Below are positions 13,961-21,018 of a DNA stretch of 21,082 nucleotides, in pieces. The notes below the pieces were generated by a model. The model had not been told where the DNA came from. It did no database searches and worked only from the letters and a program-made list of their open reading frames with translations. The position numbers and the translations under genes were made by a program. How positions within the stretch are numbered: the stretch's first letter is position 1; each line of letters opens with the position of its first letter. The DNA is from an uncultured Eubacteriales bacterium (GTDB lineage: Bacteria > Bacillota > Clostridia > Oscillospirales > Acutalibacteraceae), in the NCBI GenBank assembly GCA_948823415.1, contig CAQKRU010000014.1:1-21082 (forward strand), read 5' to 3'.

Positions 13961-14830
13961 ATGTCAGAAAATCTTTTTTCAGCAACAGCAAACTCTCAAA
14001 ACTGCGCCAACGGTAGCTCTTCGGGGAGTTTTAGAGAAGCCGTCTGCATCGATGCATTCAGGGTTTACGACTCTTGTGCAGATAAAGACTGTCTTCAGGA
14101 CTTGCGTGTATACTTTACCGAGGCCGGCCAGCATGTAATTGATCAGGCCTGCACTGCGCGCATCAAAAATGCAGAGGTTTTAACTGTCTACGTCGACATC
14201 GATCCGGTGCCGTTTAACAAAGGATTCTACTCTGTCGATATGACGTTCTTCTTTGAGGTAAACTTGGATGTGTTCTTGTCGCCGGCGGCTTGCCCGGTTA
14301 ACGTGACGGGGCTTTCGGTGTACTCCAAAAAAGTGATATTGTTTGGTAGCGAGGGTAAGGTCAAGGTCTTTAATTCTGGCGCCTGCTACGACGACATCGA
14401 CTTAAACTCTTCTCCGGTCAGAAATTTGCCCAAAGCTACAGTTCAAGTGGCAGAGCCAATCGGACTTTCTGCAAAGGTTTGCTGCGATAATCACGACAGC
14501 TGCGACATCGGCTGCCATATTCCAGAGAGCATATCCAAGAAGTTTGGCGGAGAGTTCCAGCTCAGAAACAACTCAAACGCCGTGTTTGTTACGCTCGGCA
14601 TGTTTACAATAGTCCAGCTAGAGCGCAACGTCCAGATGCTAGTGCCGTCGTACGACTTCTGCATCCCAGAAAAAGAGTGCGTTACTACTGCAGATAACCC
14701 TTGCGAGCTCTTTAATCGCCTGGAATTCCCTACCGACGAGTTCTTCCCACCGCGCTCAACCGAAACAAACAACGATAATTCTGGCAGCGCTGGCTGTGGA
14801 TGCGGCTGCAGCAACGTTTGTGGCAATTAG
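13961..14830 (+). CDS. Cys-rich conserved clostridial protein, function unknown
   Basis: A 289-residue protein with no signal peptide and 18 cysteines. Residues 23-100 read as a conserved core: FREAVCIDAFRVYDSCADKD, AEVLTVYVDIDPVPFNKGFY and SVDMTFFFEVNLDVF. VCC (173-175) with Cys181 and Cys185 and the C-terminal GCGCGCSNVCGN (278-289) could bind metal or form disulfide cross-links. I recall similar uncharacterised proteins in Clostridia but know no function. The Asn/Ser-rich ends and abundant Cys recall structural or coat-like proteins, and spoVT and spoVAE lie next door, which makes a spore or surface role a guess only. GGAGG (13947-13951) is 9 bases before the ATG. It is monocistronic, with its own promoter and terminator. 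Confidence 0.8.
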   Translation: MSENLFSATANSQNCANGSSSGSFREAVCIDAFRVYDSCADKDCLQDLRVYFTEAGQHVIDQACTARIKNAEVLTVYVDIDPVPFNKGFYSVDMTFFFEVNLDVFLSPAACPVNVTGLSVYSKKVILFGSEGKVKVFNSGACYDDIDLNSSPVRNLPKATVQVAEPIGLSAKVCCDNHDSCDIGCHIPESISKKFGGEFQLRNNSNAVFVTLGMFTIVQLERNVQMLVPSYDFCIPEKECVTTADNPCELFNRLEFPTDEFFPPRSTETNNDNSGSAGCGCGCSNVCGN

Positions 14831-14852
14831 CAAGTACAAAATAGTGCAATTA

Positions 14853-14907
14853 AAATACTGTCCGAAACTGTTCGCGACTTCGCGGCTCGGGCAGTATTTC
14901 TTTTTTT
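14853..14907 (+). terminator. Rho-independent terminator of the Cys-rich gene
   Basis: A 13-base-pair outer stem (AAATACTGTCCGA with TCGGGCAGTATTT, one T-G pair) encloses a smaller CGCG-ACTT-CGCG hairpin and is followed by C and seven Ts (14900-14907). It ends the transcript before the converging spoVT gene. Confidence 0.93.
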
Positions 14908-14946
14908 GCATATTTCAAACAATAATCCTGCCAGGTTTGCTGCGGA

Positions 14947-15486
14947 TTATTCCATTTGTTTGCCCAAAAATTCGGCTGCGGCTTGGGTTAGTTTTGTCTC
15001 TGTGTCGCCTGGGATAGTGTTTGCATCGTTTTGCAGCAGCGTGACGGCGCCTGTTACGTCCCCCGCAACTATTATCGGGAAGATCACTGCGGCTTTTTTG
15101 TCCATGCCCTCAATCGGAGCCACCGTCGTTTCGGCTTCCTTCGAAAAAACATAGCTGCGCCGCGACTCCATTAGGTCCTCCAGCGCCGAGGTTATCCTTC
15201 TTTCTAGGTACTCTTTTTTGGGCAGGCCCGAAACCGCCACCACGTGGTCTCTGTCGCAGATTACGGTTGGAAAATTCGATGTGTGCGCCAATACATCGGC
15301 ATACGTCGTGGCAAATTGCGAGAGCTCTCCCACCGGCGAGTACTTTTTGAATATGACGCCGCCCTCTGTGTCGGTGAATATTTCTAGCGGGTCGCCCTCC
15401 CGGATGCGCAGCGTTCTGCGGATCTCCTTTGGAATCACCACCCGGCCCAAGTCGTCTATCCTTCTCACGATTCCTGTAGCTTTCAT
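14947..15486 (-). CDS. spoVT: Stage V sporulation transcription factor SpoVT
   Basis: A 179-residue regulator of forespore (sigma-G) genes. The N-terminal swapped-hairpin AbrB-type DNA-binding domain (1-50) reads MKATGIVRRIDDLGRVVIPK then EIRRTLRIREGDPLEIF, nearly identical to the family core. A GAF-like domain fills the rest and ends in AAAEFLGKQME. An ATG seven codons upstream (15507) overlaps the GGAGG ribosome binding site, so I start at MKATG as in known SpoVT proteins, though the spacing (14 bases) is long. Full length is normal (about 178). It is followed, in reverse, by the terminator of the Cys-rich gene. It lies 105 bases downstream of spoVAE on the same strand. Confidence 0.95.
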   Translation of the reverse strand: MKATGIVRRIDDLGRVVIPKEIRRTLRIREGDPLEIFTDTEGGVIFKKYSPVGELSQFATTYADVLAHTSNFPTVICDRDHVVAVSGLPKKEYLERRITSALEDLMESRRSYVFSKEAETTVAPIEGMDKKAAVIFPIIVAGDVTGAVTLLQNDANTIPGDTETKLTQAAAEFLGKQME

Positions 15487-15515
15487 TTTTACACTCAATA
15501 CCTCCATCTTTGTCC

Positions 15516-15545
15516 TTTATAATCAAATTTTCGCCCTTGCATCAA
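15516..15545 (-). promoter_or_regulatory. Candidate promoter of spoVT
   Basis: On the minus strand TTGATG (15540-15545), an 18-base spacer and TATAAA (15516-15521), about 30 bases before the start. The match is moderate. No clear sigma-F or sigma-G pair was found, although spoVT is sigma-G dependent in Bacillus. Confidence 0.4.
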
Positions 15546-15591
15546 CATTATTTGTGGATCTTTTTATGCTCAAAATTTTTACATTTTAAGC

Positions 15592-15948
15592 CTAGTTTTT
15601 GTCGCTAGACTTCGAAACAAGCGCCGCAACGTACCCAAAAAAGATTGCAGCTGCAATCCCGGCCGCACTGGCACTGAGTCCGCCTATGAAAATGCCCAAA
15701 AAGCCCTTTTCTTTTACAAGCTCCAAAACCCCTTTTGCCATGGTGTAGCCAAAGCCGGTCAAGGGCACGGTGGCTCCTGCCCCCGCAAATTCTACAAGCG
15801 GCTCGTACACTCCCACTGCAGTCAGCGCTACGCCTAGAGTTACAAACAAAACTAATATCTTGGCTGGCGTCAGATTCGTCTTGTCGATCAAAATTTGCCC
15901 CACAACGCAGATCAGTCCGCCAACCACAAACGCTTTTACATATTCCAC
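15592..15948 (-). CDS. spoVAE: Stage V sporulation protein AE (SpoVAE)
   Basis: A 118-residue membrane protein of the SpoVA channel in the inner spore membrane, which moves dipicolinic acid into the forespore and out at germination. The family core is plain: AFVVGGLICVVGQILIDKTN (6-25), EFAGAGATVPLTGFGYTMAKG (53-73) and IAAAIFFGYVAALV near the end. There are about four hydrophobic helices and no long N-terminal extension, which separates it from SpoVAC. The start is GTG (15948) with AGGAG 7 bases upstream. SpoVAC and SpoVAD, its usual upstream partners, are absent here; the next gene upstream is the divergent protease. The leader holds CATAAAATA, a sporulation-type -10-like string without a convincing -35. 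Confidence 0.93.
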   Translation of the reverse strand: MEYVKAFVVGGLICVVGQILIDKTNLTPAKILVLFVTLGVALTAVGVYEPLVEFAGAGATVPLTGFGYTMAKGVLELVKEKGFLGIFIGGLSASAAGIAAAIFFGYVAALVSKSSDKN

Positions 15949-16098
15949 TATATCACTCCTTTTCCTTTATTATCTCTATATTTTTTTATTTTATGTGATT
16001 TTTTTTGTTAAAATTTTGCTCGCCAAGCCCGTGTAATAATTTAAAATCTGCTCATTTTATTTTTATAACTTCACAAAAATTTCAAAATTATGGTTTAT

Positions 16099-16128
16099 TT
16101 GACGGGCACATCGTAGTATAATTAAACT
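16099..16128 (+). promoter_or_regulatory. Candidate promoter of the HtrA-like protease gene
   Basis: TTGACG (16099-16104), an 18-base spacer and TAAACT (16123-16128). A better -10, TATAAT, occurs at 16117-16122 but is only 12 bases from TTGACG, so the pairing is uncertain. Confidence 0.4.
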
Positions 16129-16164
16129 AGCTTTTAACGTTTGCGTGTGGGAGGTTTGCTTTTT

Positions 16165-17637
16165 ATGAGCGACAAATACGATGACAACAACCTTTTTAGC
16201 GATAACAGCGGTGGTTCGGGCGGCTCGGATAAAGAGGAGGGCACTAACAGTGCGGACAAAAATGTGATATCCTGGTCGGATGCGCCTTCTTATAGCTACG
16301 ACCCTGAGAAAATTCGAGTCTCTACCGCCAATTCTCATTATTCAAGCAGCAGTAGCGGCAAAAGCAGCAAAGATAATCGCAGTGGCACTAGCAATGGCAG
16401 CAATAGCAGTCAAAAGACGGCCGGAAGTCAGCCGTCGTCACCCGCTTTTGTTAATAATAATCCTCCCAAAAACAAGATGGATAGGGGCTTGAAGGTCTTT
16501 TTAATAACCTCCGCCATCATTCTGGGGGCAATGTTTCTGATTTTTGGCGCCTCTCTTTTGGCCACTTTTTTGAAGAACGACGCTAGATTTCGCTCGCTCA
16601 CTTCTAATTTGGGCGGTTCCAATGGCAGTTCTGTGGTCATCCATACGAACGATATTCCCCAAAGTGCCGACGCTAAAAGTGCGGAACAAATTTACTTGGA
16701 GATTGCCCCGTCGATAGTGGGCGTTGTTGCTTATGACCCGTCTGCCGGCCTGATTTCGTCACTCTCTCGGCAAGGGAGCGGCATAATCATTAGCGAGGAC
16801 GGCTACGTTGTTACGAATTCGCATGTTATCGGGCATAGTAACAAGTACAACGTTAGCGTGGTTACGAGCGACCGCAAGGAATTTGCCGCAAAAATTGTTG
16901 GTTTTGACCAGCGGACCGACATCGCTGTTTTAAAGATAGACGCTTCTGGCCTTAAGGCCGCGGAGTTTGGGAACTCGGATCAATTGGCTGTTGGCGCAAG
17001 CGTCCTTGCTATTGGGAATCCTGGCGGATTGGAGTTTTCGAATTCTTTGACTCGGGGCGTTATATCTGCGCTCAACCGCGACATCGCCTCTATTATCCCG
17101 GACGCAAGCAAGAACACTACTTCGACCGTTAAGTATATTCAGACCGACGCTGCGATTAATCCGGGCAATTCCGGCGGCGCTCTGCTCAACATGTACGGCC
17201 AGGTCATCGGTATTAATAGAATGAAGCTCACCGATTACGAAGCCATGGGGCTCGCCATCCCTAGCAACACCGTCACCACCGTTGTCAGCGAGCTTATTAA
17301 AAATGGATACGTTTCTGGCCGCGTCAAGATGGGCGTTGTCGTGAGGGCTTTGTCCGTTTATGAGGCTCAGTTGAATGATGTTCCGCAGGGGCTGCTGATT
17401 TCGAGGATTGTCGAGGGTAGCTGCGCCGAAACAAGCGGCTTGAAGGCTGGGGATATCATTATTAAGTTTGGCGGCGTGACCACGAAGACGACTGCGGACT
17501 TGCACAATGAACTCGCCAACCACAAACCCGGCGACACCGTTAATGTTTCGGTTTATCGGCTGTCCGTTCTCCGCAACGAGGAGCACTCCATGCTAGAGAT
17601 TCCGGTCACATTAGCCGAAGACAAGGGCGAGACTTAA
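16165..17637 (+). CDS. Membrane-anchored HtrA/DegP-type serine protease
   Basis: A 490-residue quality-control protease. Residues 1-108 are polar and disordered (Ser, Gly and Asn-rich), a single helix (109-135) anchors it, and the chymotrypsin-like domain then lies outside. The catalytic triad is His220 (TNSHV), Asp252 (RTDIAVL) and Ser336 (PGNSGGAL). One PDZ domain spans about 388-485 (GLLISRIVEG, AGDIIIKFGG). Such proteins degrade misfolded exported proteins. The open frame extends to a TTG at 16141, but GGGAGG (16149-16154) directs translation to the ATG at 16165. The intracellular tail is unusually long (about 108 residues) and low complexity. It is divergent from spoVAE and ends before a clear terminator. 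Confidence 0.95.
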   Translation: MSDKYDDNNLFSDNSGGSGGSDKEEGTNSADKNVISWSDAPSYSYDPEKIRVSTANSHYSSSSSGKSSKDNRSGTSNGSNSSQKTAGSQPSSPAFVNNNPPKNKMDRGLKVFLITSAIILGAMFLIFGASLLATFLKNDARFRSLTSNLGGSNGSSVVIHTNDIPQSADAKSAEQIYLEIAPSIVGVVAYDPSAGLISSLSRQGSGIIISEDGYVVTNSHVIGHSNKYNVSVVTSDRKEFAAKIVGFDQRTDIAVLKIDASGLKAAEFGNSDQLAVGASVLAIGNPGGLEFSNSLTRGVISALNRDIASIIPDASKNTTSTVKYIQTDAAINPGNSGGALLNMYGQVIGINRMKLTDYEAMGLAIPSNTVTTVVSELIKNGYVSGRVKMGVVVRALSVYEAQLNDVPQGLLISRIVEGSCAETSGLKAGDIIIKFGGVTTKTTADLHNELANHKPGDTVNVSVYRLSVLRNEEHSMLEIPVTLAEDKGET

Positions 17638-17673
17638 TAAATCCCGCAAAGTAGGCGTTTTTAGATATACTTT

Positions 17674-17731
17674 AATACTTATTATCTCTGTTTTTGGCTT
17701 TGCTTTGGGGATGATAAGTATTTTTCTTTTT
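17674..17731 (+). terminator. Rho-independent terminator of the HtrA-like gene
   Basis: A 13-base-pair stem (AATACTTATTATC with GATGATAAGTATT, one T-G pair), a 23-base loop and a tail TTTTTCTTTTT. It begins 36 bases after the protease stop codon. Confidence 0.85.
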
Positions 17732-17764
17732 CGTTCGGGCGCTCGTCGCCGCAATGGCGGGGAC

Positions 17765-17793
17765 TTTACTTATGTCGATTATTGGGGTATTAT
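17765..17793 (+). promoter_or_regulatory. Sigma-A promoter of aspS
   Basis: TTTACT (17765-17770), a 17-base spacer and TATTAT (17788-17793). The predicted transcript start falls near 17800, directly at the ribosome binding site, so the leader is very short and leaves no room for a T-box. Confidence 0.7.
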
Positions 17794-17815
17794 ATTTAAA
17801 GAGGTGGGAATGACG

Positions 17816-19603
17816 ATGAGTGAGAGTATGAAAAATTTTCGGCGGACGAATTATTGCGGCGATTTTTCGATAAATGACGTTGGCAAAGAGGTTGCAGTTT
17901 GCGGCTGGGTGCAGCGTCAGCGAGATTTGGGACATCTTATTTTTGTGGATTTGCGCGACAGGACGGGGATTGTTCAGTTGGCTTTTAGCGACGAAACTGA
18001 GCCTGAAATCTTTAAAAAGGCCTTTGCGGTGCGGGCGGAATTCGTTTTAGCTGCGAGAGGCGTGGTAAGAGAGCGATCTTCTAAAAACATGCAGATAAAA
18101 ACTGGTGAGATCGAAATCGAAGTCACGGAATTGCGCGTATTGTCGGAGGCAGAGACTCCTCCGTTTGAAATTTTAGAAAATTCCAACGCGAATGAAGAAC
18201 TTCGCTTGAAATATAGGTATCTGGACTTGCGCCGGCCGGACGTGCAGGATAAAATTATCGCTCGGCACAAGATCGTTAAGATTGCGCGCGATTTTTTTGA
18301 CAAAAACGGCTTTATTGAAGTGGAGACGCCCATGCTCATAAAGTCAACCCCGGAGGGCGCGCGCGACTATTTGGTGCCTTCGCGGGTCTTTCCGGGTAAC
18401 TTTTTCGCGCTGCCGCAGTCACCGCAGCTGTACAAGCAGCTAACAATGCTGGCCGGGTTCGATCGGTATTTTCAAATTGCGCGCTGCTTTAGGGACGAGG
18501 ACTTGCGCGCCGACAGGCAGCCAGAATTCACGCAGATTGACCTCGAGATGTCGTTCGTGGAGGCCGACGATGTGATGCTCATAACCGAGGGCTTCATAAA
18601 AAAAGTCTTTAAGGAAGTCCTTGGCAAAGAGATTCAAACCCCGCTAAAAAGGCTGACTTATGCCGAAGCGATGGCACGATTTGGTTCCGACAAGCCCGAC
18701 CTGCGCTTTGGGATGGAGCTTGTGGACTTGAGCGAGGTATTGGAAAATTGCGAATTTAAGATATTCTCTGGCGCGATAGCTAGCGGTGGCTCTGTGCGGG
18801 CGATAAACGCAAAAGGTGTTGCATCTAAACTGCCGCGAAAGGAAATCGACAAGCTAACAGAGTGGCTTAAAGACTACGGCGCAAAGGGGCTTGCTTGGAC
18901 GAAGCTCAACGCAGACGCAACTTCTAGCTCTTCTTATGAAAAATTTTTGTCCGATTCCGAGATTTCATCAATAAGAAACTCGGTTAACGCGCAAAATGAC
19001 GACGTTATCTTTATAGTGGCAGGCAGCGACACTCCGGCTGTTTTGGAGAGTTTGGGCGCACTTCGGTGTGAAATTGCGCGCAGGTTCGGCATGATTGACG
19101 AAAGCGAACCGAATTTGCTGTGGGTAACGGACTTTCCGCTGCTTGAGTTCAGCAAGGATGAAAACAGATATGTTGCGAAGCATCACCCGTTCACCGCTCC
19201 GCGAGACGAGGATATTGCAAAATTAGATTTGGAGCCGCAAAACGTCCATGCCAAAGCTTATGACTTAGTGCTTAACGGCAACGAAATCGGCGGCGGGTCT
19301 ATTAGAATCAACAATCCAGAACTGCAGCAAAAAATGCTCAAAGCGTTGGGATTCTCTAAAGAAGAGGCTGAGCAAAGGTTCGGGTTTTTAATAGATGCCT
19401 TCAAGTACGGCGCCCCACCGCATGGCGGCTTGGCTTTTGGGCTAGATCGGCTCGTTATGCTTATGCTAAACTGTAAGAGTATCCGCGACGTTATCGCGTT
19501 TCCGAAGGTTGCAAGCTCTGCCGAGCTAATGTCTGGTTCGCCGAATAAAGTTAGCTCCGAACAGCTGGATGAATTGTCAATTAGCCTAAATGTCAAGGAC
19601 TGA
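17816..19603 (+). CDS. aspS: Aspartyl-tRNA synthetase (bacterial type)
   Basis: This 595-residue class II synthetase charges tRNA-Asp with aspartate. The N-terminal anticodon-binding OB fold (VAVCGWVQRQRDLGHLIFVD) comes first. Then come motif 1 (FIEVETPMLIKSTPEGARDY), motif 2 (FRDEDLRADRQPEFTQIDLE), the bacterial GAD insertion domain in the middle, and motif 3 (GLAFGLDRLVML). Length fits the family (about 590). The frame opens at 17705, but that region contains the htrA terminator and the promoter. GAGGTG (17801-17806) points to an ATG at 17810 or, more likely, 17816. It is monocistronic. No clear terminator was seen before the TfoX relic. Confidence 0.97.
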   Translation: MSESMKNFRRTNYCGDFSINDVGKEVAVCGWVQRQRDLGHLIFVDLRDRTGIVQLAFSDETEPEIFKKAFAVRAEFVLAARGVVRERSSKNMQIKTGEIEIEVTELRVLSEAETPPFEILENSNANEELRLKYRYLDLRRPDVQDKIIARHKIVKIARDFFDKNGFIEVETPMLIKSTPEGARDYLVPSRVFPGNFFALPQSPQLYKQLTMLAGFDRYFQIARCFRDEDLRADRQPEFTQIDLEMSFVEADDVMLITEGFIKKVFKEVLGKEIQTPLKRLTYAEAMARFGSDKPDLRFGMELVDLSEVLENCEFKIFSGAIASGGSVRAINAKGVASKLPRKEIDKLTEWLKDYGAKGLAWTKLNADATSSSSYEKFLSDSEISSIRNSVNAQNDDVIFIVAGSDTPAVLESLGALRCEIARRFGMIDESEPNLLWVTDFPLLEFSKDENRYVAKHHPFTAPRDEDIAKLDLEPQNVHAKAYDLVLNGNEIGGGSIRINNPELQQKMLKALGFSKEEAEQRFGFLIDAFKYGAPPHGGLAFGLDRLVMLMLNCKSIRDVIAFPKVASSAELMSGSPNKVSSEQLDELSISLNVKD

Positions 19604-19629
19604 TGTTGCAAAAGAGGATCGTGAAACCT

Positions 19630-19834
19630 ATGCCGTCGAGCAAAGATTATTTAAATTTCGTGCTAGAGCAACTTTGGCAAAATCATCGGTGGCATATATG
19701 AAGCAACCGGCTGCTTTTAAAGCCGTTCAAATCTGCAAAATTACTAATGCAAAAGCTAGTTTACGATGAGCCCTATAAGGGCGCCAAAAAAATTGCTTTT
19801 GGTAGAAGATGTTGACAACAAGGAGTCTTTGTAG
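19630..19834 (+). pseudogene. Decayed TfoX N-terminal-domain protein gene
   Basis: Fragments in three frames match, in order, a TfoX/Sxy N-terminal domain protein of about 100 residues. The frame from ATG 19630 reads MPSSKDYLNFVLEQL. The next segment (from about 19676) reads GKIIGGIYEATGCF. A third frame reads LLLKPFKSAKLLMQK then LVYDEPYKGAKKIAF. A last frame reads VEDVDNKESL then TAG at 19832-19834. Family members I recall read SSKEYLEFVLEQL, GKVVGGIYDDR, LVKP, PYEGAKEMLLVDDVDN. About 20 residues after the first segment (the YRAMMGEY part) are deleted, and at least two frameshifts follow. It cannot make a full protein. The final segment and C-terminal tail are also lost. Confidence 0.75.
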
Positions 19835-19864
19835 CGCCATTTAAAATGATTTTTATAATTAAAA

Positions 19865-19896
19865 ACGGCACTGCTACCCATTGGGCGCAGTGTCGT
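19865..19896 (-). terminator. Rho-independent terminator of ndk
   Basis: On the minus strand a 10-base-pair stem with one mismatch (ACGACACTGC with GCAGTGCCGT), a 12-base loop and a TTTTTAATTAT tail, 21 bases after the ndk stop codon. Confidence 0.8.
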
Positions 19897-19917
19897 AATC
19901 TTTTTAGCGTCTATATT

Positions 19918-20322
19918 TTATTTGAAAAATCTGTTTATTTCGATCTCTGCATTCTCGGCAGAGTCGGAACCATGGATAAGATTTTCCGTCGTGCAAAAGG
20001 CAAAATCCCCGCGAATAGTGCCCGCAGCAGCTTCCTCAAATTTAGTAGCACCCATCAAAATGCGCATACCCTTTACCGCACTTTCACCCTCAACAATCAT
20101 CGCCAAAACTGGCCCCGAAGTCATATATTCAACAATCTCCGGGAAAAAGGGTTTATCAACAATATGAGCATAATGCTCACGAAGAACCGTTTCATCAAGG
20201 CACATCATCTTTGCGTCTACAATTTTGTACCCCTTTTTTTCTATTCTAGAAATTACCTCACCCATCAAGCCGCGCTTGATACAGTCGGGCTTTAGCATGA
20301 TATACGTCTTTTCAATAGCCAT
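19918..20322 (-). CDS. ndk: Nucleoside diphosphate kinase
   Basis: A 134-residue cytosolic enzyme that moves the gamma phosphate from ATP to other nucleoside diphosphates through a phosphohistidine. The catalytic His is His117 in NLIHGSDS. Lys11 (MLKPDCIKRGL), Arg104 (GTIRGDF) and the MTSGPVLAMIVEGE strand are also conserved. Length is close to the usual 135-150. GTG at 20325 and ATG at 20322 are adjacent; AAGGAG is 8 bases before the ATG, which gives the usual MAIEKT start. tRNA-Cys lies just upstream on the same strand with a tail-less hairpin between, so the two may share a transcript. No convincing promoter was found directly before ndk. Confidence 0.96.
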   Translation of the reverse strand: MAIEKTYIMLKPDCIKRGLMGEVISRIEKKGYKIVDAKMMCLDETVLREHYAHIVDKPFFPEIVEYMTSGPVLAMIVEGESAVKGMRILMGATKFEEAAAGTIRGDFAFCTTENLIHGSDSAENAEIEINRFFK

Positions 20323-20354
20323 CACAACTACTCCTTCATTTAATCAATTAAGCA

Positions 20355-20379
20355 GCCCCCTTGCAAAAAACAAGAGGGC
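20355..20379 (-). terminator. Hairpin without T-tail between tRNA-Cys and ndk
   Basis: A 9-base-pair stem (GCCCTCTTG with CAAGGGGGC, one T-G pair) and a 7-base loop of mostly T. It is followed by TGCTTAATTG, not a T-run. It could be a weak terminator or a processing hairpin for the tRNA 3' end. Confidence 0.45.
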
Positions 20380-20385
20380 ACAACC

Positions 20386-20459
20386 TGGAGGCGCCACCCA
20401 GATTTGAACTGGGGATCAGGGTTTTGCAGACCCATGCCTTACCACTTGGCTATGGCGCC
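20386..20459 (-). tRNA. tRNA-Cys (anticodon GCA)
   Basis: A minus-strand cloverleaf. The acceptor GGCGCCA pairs with TGGCGCC, the anticodon loop CTGCAAA sets the anticodon GCA, and the T loop is AGTTCAAATCT. The discriminator base is U, as expected for tRNA-Cys, and CCA is encoded (20386-20388). Confidence 0.96.
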
Positions 20460-20493
20460 AAAAAAGGAAAATCAAAACGCTTAAGCATTTGCC

Positions 20494-20999
20494 TTAGAAC
20501 CAAACGGGAAATTCTATCCAAACATATTGCCAAGGCCACCATTCCATATTTTGATGCATCCCTTCATGTACCCCCTCAACGGCATCATCATATTTAAACA
20601 ACCCGCCTTGCCGAGAAATTTTAAAACTCCCACTGTAATATTCACAAACAATCTTGATTACGCTACGTCCTTTAGTGCAATGCACGTCTATGTTATCATT
20701 ATAGCCATTCTCATTTGTAGCGGTTAGTTCCTTTAACTCTTTTATATTCAAACCGGGGTCAACCGAAACCAACGCCGCTTTTCCAAAATTAATATCAATT
20801 GAGAATTAACGACACAGTCATGGTCATTTTCAAATGCATCAACAGCAACCTGACGGCACATATCTAACTTTCCAACTTCTACACCTTAGGCTTTGCCGTT
20901 GTCTAGAACATTTCCATCTCATCTCTGTTAGCTATAAGGGGTATTTAATGCAATCTCTCGGTCATCATAATAACTTCAGCCTTTGCAAGCAGCAAACAT
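20494..20999 (-). pseudogene. Badly decayed gene of unknown family
   Basis: From 20999 leftward one frame reads MFAACKG, SYYDDREIALNTPYS, DGNVLDNGKA and GVEVGKLDMCRQVAVDAFEN, then DHDCVVN, interrupted by four in-frame stops. A shift near 20805 leads to a frame that stays open to a TAA at 20494 and reads SIDINFGKAALVSVDPGLNI, then KELKELTATNENGYNDNIDV and ends in WWPWQYVWIEFPVWF. The last 92 codons (from a TTG at 20772) look intact but lack a ribosome binding site. ILSFMFAACKG resembles the end of a lipoprotein signal, so the gene was probably for an exported protein. Its 5' end reaches the tRNA-Gly. A weak hairpin at 20475-20490 with a T-rich tail may be its old terminator. I do not recognise the family. 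Confidence 0.5.
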
Positions 21000-21018
21000 A
21001 AAAGATAAAATGGAGCAA

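Noticed and set aside
16930..17586. A 218-codon minus-strand open frame inside the HtrA-like gene
   Set aside because: It is fully covered by a gene with an intact protease triad and PDZ domain; a shadow frame.
17705..17815. Upstream extension of aspS
   Set aside because: The region holds the htrA terminator tail and the aspS promoter; the standard AspRS N-terminus begins near 17816.
17638..17815. T-box leader before aspS
   Set aside because: The predicted transcript starts at the ribosome binding site, and no T-box consensus or specifier stem is seen; the hairpin present is the htrA terminator.
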